7,366 bases of DNA from Planctomycetaceae bacterium (GTDB lineage Bacteria > Planctomycetota > Planctomycetia > Pirellulales > Pirellulaceae), in NCBI GenBank assembly GCA_007695205.1, contig REEF01000220.1:1-7366 (forward strand), given 5' to 3'. Position 1 is the stretch's first letter. Each line of letters begins with the position of its first letter. Positions 1 through 7,366 of this stretch are shown here, one piece after another. A model generated the notes under the pieces. That model did not search any database and was not told the DNA's origin. It worked only from the letters and a program-made list of their open reading frames with translations. The position numbers and the translations under genes were made by a program.

Positions 1-176
1 CGTGAGCGGTCCGAATCCCTATCGGCTCCGAAGACGATCCACTCGACGGCACCTTTGGTTGCCTGGCCATGAACATCTTGATACACTTATTGTATCTGCT
101 CTGACTGGTGTATCCCATCCTCTTGACCGCCGATCGGAGCATCCGCCCGGATTAGCAGATTTGTCGGAGTATCGCG
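1..176. other. Upstream non-coding region, no supported gene
   Basis: No frame here makes a convincing gene. In the kinase frame there are stops at 102-104 and 153-155, so the kinase cannot extend upstream of 177. One plus frame is open from the left edge to a TGA at 70-72 and could be the last 23 codons of an upstream gene, but nothing in it is recognisable. A minus-strand frame from an ATG at 118 runs open to the left edge for 39 codons, without a well-placed ribosome binding site. The stretch probably holds the promoter and regulatory sites of the kinase; I do not see a clear -35/-10 pair. Confidence 0.5.
80..114. promoter_or_regulatory. Possible operator: GATACA/TGTATC half-sites
   Basis: GATACA at 80-85 and TGTATC at 91-96 form a perfect 6-base inverted repeat with a 5-base spacer, and a second copy of TGTATC lies at 109-114. 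The first two half-sites start 11 bases apart, about one helical turn, as expected for a dimeric regulator. The array ends 63 bases before the kinase start. The repeats are directly visible; the role as an operator is inference, and no regulator family is assigned. Confidence 0.3.
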
Positions 177-2692
<2,516 letters not shown>

Positions 2693-2696
<4 letters not shown>

Positions 2697-3184
2697 GGGT
2701 CGATCCACTCGCATTCGCCCCATTGGCCGTTGTTTTCGTCGACGGCAACCCGCAGACGTTGCGGTCGTGATCCGGTCAGGCCGGCCAACCGATCCATCAG
2801 GCGGAGCCCGATGTAACGAGCCAACAGTTCCGTGGTCGTGTTCGGGACCGGCAGCAGCACACAGTCACAACGAGGGAAAACCCATCGCCGCTGGTCGAAC
2901 GTCACTTCCACCTCGTTGTCGTTCGCTTGGACTCGGATCGCGCGATGATCGGTCGGCAGCATCATGCGATGGTCCAGTTCGTCGGTGATTTCTTTCAAAG
3001 CGTCTCGCAACGCGATGAAGTCGATCACGTAATGGTTTTCGTCCAGCGGCCCTTCGACTTCGACCGCCACGCGGTAGTTATGGCCGTGCAGACGTTCGCA
3101 GATGTCGCCTGCAAACGTGATGAAATGACCCGCGCTGAAAACATGGTACTCCTTGTCCAGGCGAACGCGATAAATTTCAGGCAT
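2693..3184 (-). CDS. 6-pyruvoyl-tetrahydropterin synthase / QueD-like protein
   Basis: This 163-residue enzyme belongs to the PTPS/6-carboxytetrahydropterin synthase family, which converts dihydroneopterin triphosphate into a pterin for queuosine or biopterin-type cofactors. The zinc ligands are His20 (in FSAGH) and His33/His35 (in LHGHNY). The catalytic Cys29 sits in CERLHGH, His72 in LDHRMM, and Glu150 fits the pterin-anchoring position. NTTTELLARYI at 115-125 matches the family's PT-x-E-x-x-A helix. It is longer than the roughly 120 residues of E. coli QueD, chiefly through extra sequence around 80-112 containing CDC at 106-108. It is the last gene of the trxB cluster, 28 bases after the DUF480 gene, and its stop overlaps the stop of the kinase. 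No queC, queE or queF lies in the window, so the choice between the QueD and PTPS roles stays open. The start at 3184 has only a weak GGA-type ribosome site. Confidence 0.9.
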
Positions 3185-3212
3185 GGTTCCGTCTCGTCAA
3201 AAAGCAAAGGAT

Positions 3213-3965
3213 CTACTGCATCAACGCCTTCAAATCCGCCACATCGCCTTTTACCTCGGCCAATTCTTCCCGCAACTGCTGAATCTCGGCTTGCAAAGCC
3301 TCCAGCGCCTCGTTCCTGTGGGGCGATGCCTGGCCAACGGATCGTTCCGCCGGGGAATCACCGGCGGCCATCGCAGCCGCCATGCCAGCAGCCCGCGATT
3401 GCAGCTCGGCCAATTCCCGATCCTTGTACAAGCCATGCGACACGATCTGCCCACGGCCCTCGGGGGACAACGAGATCACCAATCTTTTTGCCATCAGCGA
3501 CTGGAGCACTGGGCGAAGCTGGTCGATTCCCGAGATCGGTTCCATCCGCGATGCACGGGCTCGAAGCTCGCCCAACGTCTGTTCGCCGCGCAACAGTAAT
3601 TCGGCCATCACGGCCAGTTCGACCTTGTCGACGCCCAACCAGTCATACATCTGGTGCCGGTACTTGGGAACTCGCCCCGACGTCTGCACCTCGACCACGG
3701 CGCCCATCGTCCGCAGTTCGTCCAGAATCGTCTCGATGTCCTCCGAGGACAGGTTCATCTGCGGAGATCGGTTGCTCTTCTGGTTGCATCCGGTTGTCAG
3801 GCTGTTCAAGGTCATCGGATAGGCGTCGGGCGTGGTCTTCGCCTTTTCGATCAGCACACCGACCACGCGTCGTTGCCGGGAATTCAACGGTTGCCATTTG
3901 ACTGCCTGCGACTCGGTTCCGCCGTCAACCACCTCCGGCGTACCACTGCTGAAACCTGATTCCAT
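3213..3965 (-). CDS. YceH family protein (DUF480), coiled-coil C-terminus
   Basis: This 250-residue protein is recognisable as DUF480/YceH. The conserved block starts near residue 24 and includes LNSRQRRVVGVLIEKAKTTPD, split here as LNSRQRRVVG (27-36) and VLIEKAKTTPD (37-47), followed by NSLTTGCNQKSNR (54-66). YceH structures contain two winged-helix domains, here about 25-105 and 110-185, but the biochemical role of the family is not established. Residues 186-215 are Ala/Gly/Ser-rich and look like a linker, and 216-250 has a heptad pattern rich in Leu and Glu, probably a coiled coil for oligomerisation. The first 22 residues are poorly conserved in character, so a later start is possible. 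ATG 3965 has GAGG at 3974-3971, 5 bases away. It sits between trxB and the QueD-like gene in a probable operon. Confidence 0.9.
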   Translation of the reverse strand: MESGFSSGTPEVVDGGTESQAVKWQPLNSRQRRVVGVLIEKAKTTPDAYPMTLNSLTTGCNQKSNRSPQMNLSSEDIETILDELRTMGAVVEVQTSGRVPKYRHQMYDWLGVDKVELAVMAELLLRGEQTLGELRARASRMEPISGIDQLRPVLQSLMAKRLVISLSPEGRGQIVSHGLYKDRELAELQSRAAGMAAAMAAGDSPAERSVGQASPHRNEALEALQAEIQQLREELAEVKGDVADLKALMQ

Positions 3966-4021
3966 CGTTGCCTCGCTATTTCTTTATGTTCCGTGGGAAA
4001 GAACCCATCGTGATGATCCGA

Positions 4022-5080
4022 TCACAGTCCCTGATCGGCCAAGTAACGCTCTGCATCCAAAGCCGCCATGCATCCGGTTCCCGCCGAGGTGATCGCCTGG
4101 CGGTAGTAATCGTCGGCCACATCGCCCGCGGCGAAAACACCTTCGACGCTGGTGTACGTCCGAAACGCCTTCCTCCAAATCAGATAGCCTTTCTTATCCA
4201 TCTCCAGTTTGCCCTTCAGGAAGCCCGTGTTCGGCGTGTGTCCGACCGCCAGAAAGATGCCTGATACATCGATTTCGGTGGTCGAGTCATCCACGGTGCT
4301 CTTGACTCGCATCGCCGTCACGCCGTCATCGTCGTTGCCCAACACTTCGTCCAGGACGCGATTCCACAAGATTTCGATCTTCTCGTTCTTGATCGCGCGA
4401 TCCTGCATGATCTTCGACGCGCGCAACTCGTCGCGGCGGTGCACCAAATACACCTTCGAAGCGAATGCGGTCAAATAAGTCGCTTCTTCGACAGCCGAAT
4501 CACCGCCGCCGATCACCGCCAACGGCCGATCGCGGAATCGAGGCAGCGCACCGTCACAGACGGCACATGCACTCACACCGCGATTCTTAAACGCCTCCTC
4601 CGATTCCAGCCCCAGATAATTCGCCCGAGCCCCGGTTGCCACGACGATCGTGTGCGTCTCGATCGGCTCGCCATCGCGGGGAATGACACGTAACGGGCGA
4701 TTGGTAAGATCGACATCGACAATATCATCGCCGACCACGCGGGTGCCGAAATTGATCGCCTGTTGCTTCATCAATTCCATCAATTCAACGCCCTGAACTG
4801 CGTAATGCGGTCGACCATCACGCTCGTGCCCCTTGGGGACCGGGGGAAGATTCCAATGTCGATCCTTCGCTACCGAGGTCTCGACGAACGCGCGGATATC
4901 ACCGGCGGGAAACCCTGCGAAATTCTCGACCTCCGTCGTGTAGGCCAACTGTCCCAACGGGATCATGTCCTGCTGGACCGTCCCCTCGAACAGCAGCGGT
5001 TTCAGATTGGCTCGCGCGGCATAAATGGCTGCCGACCACCCGGCAGGACCACTTCCAATGATTACAACTCGTTCGGGCAC
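4022..5080 (-). CDS. trxB: Thioredoxin reductase (NADPH), with N-terminal-domain insertion
   Basis: This flavoenzyme passes electrons from NADPH through FAD and a CxxC pair to thioredoxin in the cytoplasm. Visible motifs are the FAD-binding GSGPAG at 9-14, the redox pair CAVCDG with Cys172/Cys175, the NADPH-binding GGGDSA at 191-196 and HRRDELR at 214-220 (arginines selecting NADPH). The C-terminal FAD motif GDVADDYYRQA is at 319-329. At 352 residues it is about 30 longer than E. coli TrxB. The extra sequence lies at about 61-95, between the FPAGD and GVELMELMKQQA segments, and is rich in Pro and charged residues. The GTG start at 5080 is fixed by AAGGAG at 5094-5089, 8 bases upstream on the minus strand. 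It is the first gene of the three-gene minus cluster and has its own likely promoter. Ferredoxin-NADP reductase of the TrxB-like type is unlikely because the CxxC is present. Confidence 0.95.
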   Translation of the reverse strand: MPERVVIIGSGPAGWSAAIYAARANLKPLLFEGTVQQDMIPLGQLAYTTEVENFAGFPAGDIRAFVETSVAKDRHWNLPPVPKGHERDGRPHYAVQGVELMELMKQQAINFGTRVVGDDIVDVDLTNRPLRVIPRDGEPIETHTIVVATGARANYLGLESEEAFKNRGVSACAVCDGALPRFRDRPLAVIGGGDSAVEEATYLTAFASKVYLVHRRDELRASKIMQDRAIKNEKIEILWNRVLDEVLGNDDDGVTAMRVKSTVDDSTTEIDVSGIFLAVGHTPNTGFLKGKLEMDKKGYLIWRKAFRTYTSVEGVFAAGDVADDYYRQAITSAGTGCMAALDAERYLADQGL

Positions 5081-5088
5081 CTTGCTTG

Positions 5089-5094
5089 CTCCTT
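5089..5094 (-). promoter_or_regulatory. trxB ribosome binding site
   Basis: On the minus strand this reads AAGGAG, 8 bases before the GTG at 5080. It is the best Shine-Dalgarno match in the window and decides the non-ATG start of trxB. Confidence 0.8.
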
Positions 5095-5133
5095 ATCTTG
5101 TGGATTGTTTCTTCCATCGTGTCGCATTCGGAG

Positions 5134-5161
5134 ATTATAGAAGTTGACACCGATCTGGGAA
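5134..5161 (-). promoter_or_regulatory. Likely sigma-70-type promoter of trxB operon
   Basis: On the minus strand a perfect TATAAT (5139-5134) lies 16 bases downstream of TTCCCA (5161-5156), which matches 4 of 6 bases of the -35 consensus. Transcription would begin near 5127, giving a leader of about 47 bases before the trxB GTG. The sequence match is direct; use by the cell is inferred. Confidence 0.5.
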
Positions 5162-5173
5162 ATTGGGTACATC
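5144..5173 (+). promoter_or_regulatory. Possible promoter of the lipoprotein gene
   Basis: A perfect TTGACA at 5144-5149 is followed after 18 bases by TACATC at 5168-5173, a poor -10 match (3 of 6). If used, it gives a leader of a little over 100 bases. It overlaps the trxB promoter, so the two could not easily be occupied at once. The weak -10 suggests either activator dependence or a chance match. Confidence 0.3.
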
Positions 5174-5205
5174 CCTGTGTTGGAACGAGTACGGGTGCGC
5201 GCCTC

Positions 5206-5249
5206 TTGGTGGGGCTTCAGCGTAGCCTCCAAAGGGCCAGCCCCCTTTT
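5206..5249 (+). promoter_or_regulatory. Two adjacent hairpins in the lipoprotein leader
   Basis: The first hairpin pairs TTGG (5206-5209) with CCAA (5229-5232) and GGGCT (5212-5216) with AGCCT (5224-5228, including one G-U pair), with a two-base bulge and a 7-base loop. The second pairs AAAGGG (5231-5236) with CCCTTT (5243-5248) around a 6-base loop and runs into TTTTCT, which is weakly terminator-like. They share two bases (5231-5232), so only slight competition is possible. An attenuator or an mRNA-stability element is conceivable; function is inference. Confidence 0.3.
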
Positions 5250-5273
5250 CTGACAGAGATTAGCTGAAACAGA

Positions 5274-5280
5274 ACGGAGA
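5274..5280 (+). promoter_or_regulatory. Ribosome binding site choosing the GTG start at 5288
   Basis: ACGGAGA lies 7 bases before GTG 5288 but only 2 bases before the nearby ATG at 5283. That ATG reads two codons and then TGA in another frame. The spacing favours the GTG as the true start of the lipoprotein. Confidence 0.65.
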
Positions 5281-5287
5281 CCATGCT

Positions 5288-6721
5288 GTGAAGGAATATC
5301 TCTCTGCTGCCAATGGGCGTTGCGCAAAGGGCCTCTGCAGTTGGAGCGGCGGCCAGGCTGGTGGTCTTCTTCTGATTGTGCTGCTGGGAACGGGGTGCGG
5401 CCGGCGTCCCGAATCGGCAGACGAGCTTCCACCGTTGGCAGAGGCCGATGCCGTTTTGCGGCAGATGATCGATACCTACCAACGGGCTGAGACGTACGCG
5501 GACCAGGGGATCGTTCGTCTGCGATATCGAGAAGAAGGGCAATGGATCGAGGACCAAGCCCGGCTGGCCGTGCGTCTGGAGCGGCCCAATCGGTTGATTG
5601 TGCGAGCCTACCAGTTGACGGTCGTCTGTGACGGAGTCTCGTGGCACACGCACATCGCCGATCCGGAAACGGGCGACCTGGATGGCCAGATCCTCGTCCG
5701 TCCGGCTCCAGAACAAATCAGCCTGGAGGACGTATACATCGACCCGATTTCGAAAGATGTGATCGCTGGCGGGATGGGCGGACCTCCGCTGACCCTGGAG
5801 TTGCTGCTGGGCGAGCATCCCTTGGAGCATCTGTTCCAGGACTCGGTGCGACGCGAACTGCTCGCCGACCAGCCGATCGCTGCTCAGGTGTGCCGCCGTG
5901 TTCGAGCCACGCTCGAGGAAGGCTCAATCACCTTTTGGATCGACAGGCAGACGCATCTCCTGCGACGTCTGGAGTATCCGACCGATCTTCTTGCGCGGCA
6001 ATTGGATCCCGAGGGCTTGATCGAGGATCTTTCGTTGGTCGCGGAGTTCCGCCAAGGGAGTGTGAATATCGATTTGGGACGCAATGGTTTCGCGATGCCG
6101 ATTCCAGCCGATGCCAAGATCGTCAGCCGCTTTGTCCTGCCGCCCAGACCGCTGCCATCGGATCTACTGGGCCAGGTTCCCGAGCCATTCCGTTTCGTCG
6201 GCTTGGACTCCCAGCCATGGACGCAACGTTCACTGAAGGGAAAGACGTGCGTGCTGGCTTGGTTCAACATCCATCCGGCCTCCGAGCTTTGTTTACGGCA
6301 GTTAGCCAACATTCAACACGAAATCGCCCATGACTCGACGATTACCTTTTTGGCGGTCTGCACCGAGCCGACCAGTGTGGGAAACCGGCAGCTTCATCGA
6401 CTGGCGGAAGACTGGGATCTGACCATGCCGGTTGTCCGTGATCTCGAAGCCTACGGCAGAGACATCTTTCAGATACCCGGTGCACCCACCGTGGTGGTTT
6501 TGAACGCTGAAGGTGTTGTTCAAGCGTTCGAAGTCGGTGCCAACCCCACATTGGAAGACAGTCTGCCGGAAGTGATTCGTCAAGTCCTCGCTGGCCAGAG
6601 CCCAGCGACCTCGCTGGTCACACACTTTCAGGAACAGCAGCAGCATTATCACCAAGCCTTGCTGCAGGTCATGCATTCGCCTCTTCTCCGTGACGCCGGG
6701 CGTTCTAGGGACCTCCGCTAG
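5288..6721 (+). CDS. Putative lipoprotein: LolA-like domain plus thioredoxin fold lacking CxxC
   Basis: This 477-residue protein begins with a long N-region and a hydrophobic stretch (about 27-33) ending in LLGTGC, a relaxed lipobox with Cys37 as the lipid site, so it is probably anchored facing the periplasm. Residues about 50-285 resemble the LolA/outer-membrane lipoprotein-sorting fold: an alpha helix (VLRQMIDTYQRAETY), then repeated beta strands such as ARLAVRLERPNRLIVRAY (91-108) and a later strand SITFWIDRQTHLLRRLEY (213-230). Residues about 298-437 form a TlpA/AhpC-type thioredoxin fold with strand VLAWFNI, the helix after Cys335, and the cis-proline motif GAPTVVVLN (Pro400). The usual CxxC position reads HPASELC, so only one cysteine remains and normal disulfide exchange is doubtful. 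The final 40 residues are Gln/His-rich. GTG 5288 is chosen because of the ribosome site at 5274-5280 and an in-frame TAG at 5261-5263. Substrate and partner are unknown. Confidence 0.8.
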   Translation: MKEYLSAANGRCAKGLCSWSGGQAGGLLLIVLLGTGCGRRPESADELPPLAEADAVLRQMIDTYQRAETYADQGIVRLRYREEGQWIEDQARLAVRLERPNRLIVRAYQLTVVCDGVSWHTHIADPETGDLDGQILVRPAPEQISLEDVYIDPISKDVIAGGMGGPPLTLELLLGEHPLEHLFQDSVRRELLADQPIAAQVCRRVRATLEEGSITFWIDRQTHLLRRLEYPTDLLARQLDPEGLIEDLSLVAEFRQGSVNIDLGRNGFAMPIPADAKIVSRFVLPPRPLPSDLLGQVPEPFRFVGLDSQPWTQRSLKGKTCVLAWFNIHPASELCLRQLANIQHEIAHDSTITFLAVCTEPTSVGNRQLHRLAEDWDLTMPVVRDLEAYGRDIFQIPGAPTVVVLNAEGVVQAFEVGANPTLEDSLPEVIRQVLAGQSPATSLVTHFQEQQQHYHQALLQVMHSPLLRDAGRSRDLR

Positions 6722-6757
6722 AGTTCCGCGAAGCGCCAAGCCGCCGTCTTATTCCCT

Positions 6758-6792
6758 TCGGTTGGTACAACCGATATCTCAGGAATATCCTG
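6758..6792 (+). terminator. Tandem perfect hairpins after the lipoprotein gene
   Basis: TCGGTTG-GTA-CAACCGA (6758-6774) is a perfect 7-base-pair stem with a 3-base centre, 36 bases after the stop at 6721. CAGGA-ATA-TCCTG (6780-6792) is a second, 5-base-pair stem. Neither is followed by a T-run, so a Rho-independent terminator is only one reading; an operator dyad for the downstream gene or an mRNA 3' end stabiliser are alternatives. Confidence 0.3.
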
Positions 6793-7008
6793 CGACGAGG
6801 ATTGCGCAAAAGAATGGCACTGGGTGAAACAGCCAAAATGCGCAAGGGTTGCAGCCGATAGACAGTCATAGTCGCTCGGGGAGGGATCAAGTTTGCCGGG
6901 CGGCATCCTCCGCGAAGGTGGACAGTCCGATGGAACCGGCATCCACCGTCGTCCGGCAACTGGCGTATCGCGCCATCCGGGTTGTGTACCGTATGTCACT
7001 AGTTCGTA

Positions 7009-7012
7009 GGAG
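7009..7012 (+). promoter_or_regulatory. Ribosome binding site of the HVQKG-repeat gene
   Basis: GGAG (within TAGGAG) lies 9 bases before the ATG at 7022. Together with the signal peptide that follows, it fixes this start and the reading frame of the repeat protein. Confidence 0.65.
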
Positions 7013-7021
7013 TCACGGAAA

Positions 7022-7366
7022 ATGAAATGTCGTCTTGTATTGCCGGCGCTGTTGATTGCCGGTTTGTTTGTGGCCGCTTCCGAAGCCCGTGCGTCGACGT
7101 TGCTCGGCGCGCTGCGTGGTGGCGACGCCTGGGTGCAGAAAGATGCCACTCAAAAGGGTCACGTCCAAAAGGGTCACGTCCAAAAGGGTCATGTCCAAAA
7201 GGGTCATGTCCAAAAGGGTCACGTCCAAAAGGCCTGTGATCCGGTTCAAAAAGGTTGCGCGCACGTCCAGAAGGGCGCCGTTCAACGAGGCATCGTTCAT
7301 CGGCGGATGATGGGACCTGGGTTGCTGGGTGGCATGCACGTCCAGAAGGGTGCGGTCCAGAAGGGT
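7022..7366 (+). CDS. Exported HVQKG-pentapeptide repeat protein, cut by window end
   Basis: The frame is open from ATG 7022 to the window edge (115 codons, no stop), so the C-terminus is missing. Residues 1-24 are a clear Sec signal peptide: MKCR, a hydrophobic core LVLPALLIAGLFVAA, and a cleavage motif ARA before Ser25. The mature chain begins with STLLGALRGGDAWVQKDA and then repeats HVQKG starting at 47, 52, 57 and 62, with HVQKA at 67. A nine-residue break (72-80) contains Cys72, VQKG and Cys79. From 81 the five-residue phase resumes: HVQKG, AVQRG, IVHRR, MMGPG, LLGGM, HVQKG, AVQKG. The chain is very basic and glycine-rich. Two DNA repeats differ only by CAC versus CAT (both His), which supports this frame over the others. 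I do not recognise the family. The pattern small-polar-hydrophobic-polar-polar (G-H-V-Q-K) would suit a beta-helical or other repetitive fold, or binding to a polyanion, but both ideas are inference. Confidence 0.8.
   Translation, partial: MKCRLVLPALLIAGLFVAASEARASTLLGALRGGDAWVQKDATQKGHVQKGHVQKGHVQKGHVQKGHVQKACDPVQKGCAHVQKGAVQRGIVHRRMMGPGLLGGMHVQKGAVQKG
7151..7232 (+). repeat. Tandem 15-base repeat, five copies plus a partial
   Basis: The unit CAAAAGGGTCAYGTC starts at 7151, 7166, 7181, 7196 and 7211, with a 7-base partial copy at 7226. Units 1, 2 and 5 carry C and units 3 and 4 carry T at the variable position; otherwise they are identical. More diverged copies, using CAG for CAA and AAG-GGC or AAG-GGT, lie at 7262-7276 and 7337-7366. 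The near identity points to recent tandem duplication inside the coding frame. Confidence 0.9.

Larger units (their letters stand above)
6722..7021. other. 300-base intergenic region with multiple inverted repeats
   Basis: No gene is supported here. Besides the hairpin pair at 6758-6792, it contains GAGGAT (6797-6802) pairing with ATCCTC (6905-6910), TTGCGCA (6802-6808) with TGCGCAA (6839-6845), GCAA (6842-6845) with TTGC (6849-6852), TTGCCGG (6893-6899) with CCGGCAA (6953-6959), and GGTGGA (6917-6922) with TCCACC (6942-6947), the last nested inside the previous one. Some of these pairings are mutually exclusive. It probably holds the promoter and a long leader of the repeat-protein gene, but I find no convincing -35/-10 pair and no known riboswitch consensus. 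Confidence 0.4.

Noticed and set aside
2..118. Minus-strand frame from ATG 118, open to the left edge (39 codons)
   Set aside because: It lacks a properly spaced ribosome site and any recognisable motif, and two other frames are equally open over parts of the same stretch.
2927..3901. Plus-strand open frame of 324 codons
   Set aside because: It lies opposite the DUF480 and QueD-like genes, which have clear family motifs. Its product is Arg/Pro/Ser-rich with no recognisable domain, typical of an antisense shadow in GC-rich DNA.
5283..5291. ATG at 5283 as start of the lipoprotein
   Set aside because: It reads two codons and then TGA in a different frame and is only 2 bases from the ribosome site. 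GTG 5288 has the right spacing.
5135..5830. Minus-strand open frame of 231 codons
   Set aside because: It runs antisense to the lipoprotein gene and through the divergent promoter region, with no domain or good ribosome site.
6811..6900. Possible riboswitch (c-di-GMP or cobalamin type)
   Set aside because: Short matches such as GCGCAAGGG and GGTGAAAC appear, but the conserved cores and their order are not met for either class. A covariance search would be needed to reopen it.
7151..7232. CRISPR array
   Set aside because: The units are 15 bases, directly adjacent with no spacers, and lie in a coding frame.
7027..7310. Plus-strand frames with KGSRP and KRVTS repeats
   Set aside because: Both are out-of-frame readings of the same repeat with non-synonymous variation and without a signal peptide or ribosome site of their own.
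7013..7339. Minus-strand frame with LLDVT/LLDMT repeats
   Set aside because: It is the reverse reading of the 15-base repeat. The variable base would be non-synonymous (Val/Met) in this frame, while it is silent in the plus-strand HVQKG frame, which also has a signal peptide.

Overview
The window looks like a piece of a Planctomycetota chromosome, most probably a Pirellulaceae-like organism. This is inferred from moderately high GC, a long periplasmic hybrid kinase, lipoproteins fusing a LolA-like domain to a thioredoxin fold, and a thioredoxin reductase with an extra segment. No rRNA or marker gene is present, so the taxonomy is an inference. I see no tRNA, rRNA, CRISPR array, transposase or phage gene.

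Layout. Bases 1-176 carry no supported gene but contain a set of GATACA/TGTATC half-sites upstream of the first gene. Bases 177-2696 (+) encode an 839-residue membrane hybrid histidine kinase: a Tll0287-like (DUF3365) periplasmic sensor with a CxxCH haem-attachment motif, HAMP, HisKA, HATPase and two receiver domains. Its stop codon overlaps, tail to tail, the stop of a minus-strand gene cluster that reads right to left: thioredoxin reductase (5080-4022), a YceH/DUF480 protein (3965-3213) and a QueD-like 6-pyruvoyl-tetrahydropterin synthase family protein (3184-2693). The gaps are 56 and 28 bases, so these three probably form one operon. A 207-base divergent region (5081-5287) has a good trxB promoter overlapping a possible promoter for the plus-strand gene 5288-6721. 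That gene encodes a putative lipoprotein with a LolA-like domain followed by a thioredoxin fold lacking the CxxC pair. Three hundred bases of non-coding DNA with several inverted repeats follow (6722-7021). The window then ends inside an exported protein (7022 to the edge) built largely of HVQKG pentapeptides.

How the genes may work together. There is a loose redox theme: a probable haem-binding sensor kinase, an NADPH-dependent thioredoxin reductase and a thioredoxin-fold lipoprotein. Only the minus-strand trio has the spacing of a true transcription unit. The most unusual item is the HVQKG-repeat protein. It has no stop codon within the window, a clean Sec signal peptide and a good ribosome binding site. 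Its 15-base repeats differ only at a synonymous position, in this reading frame alone. I do not recognise its family.
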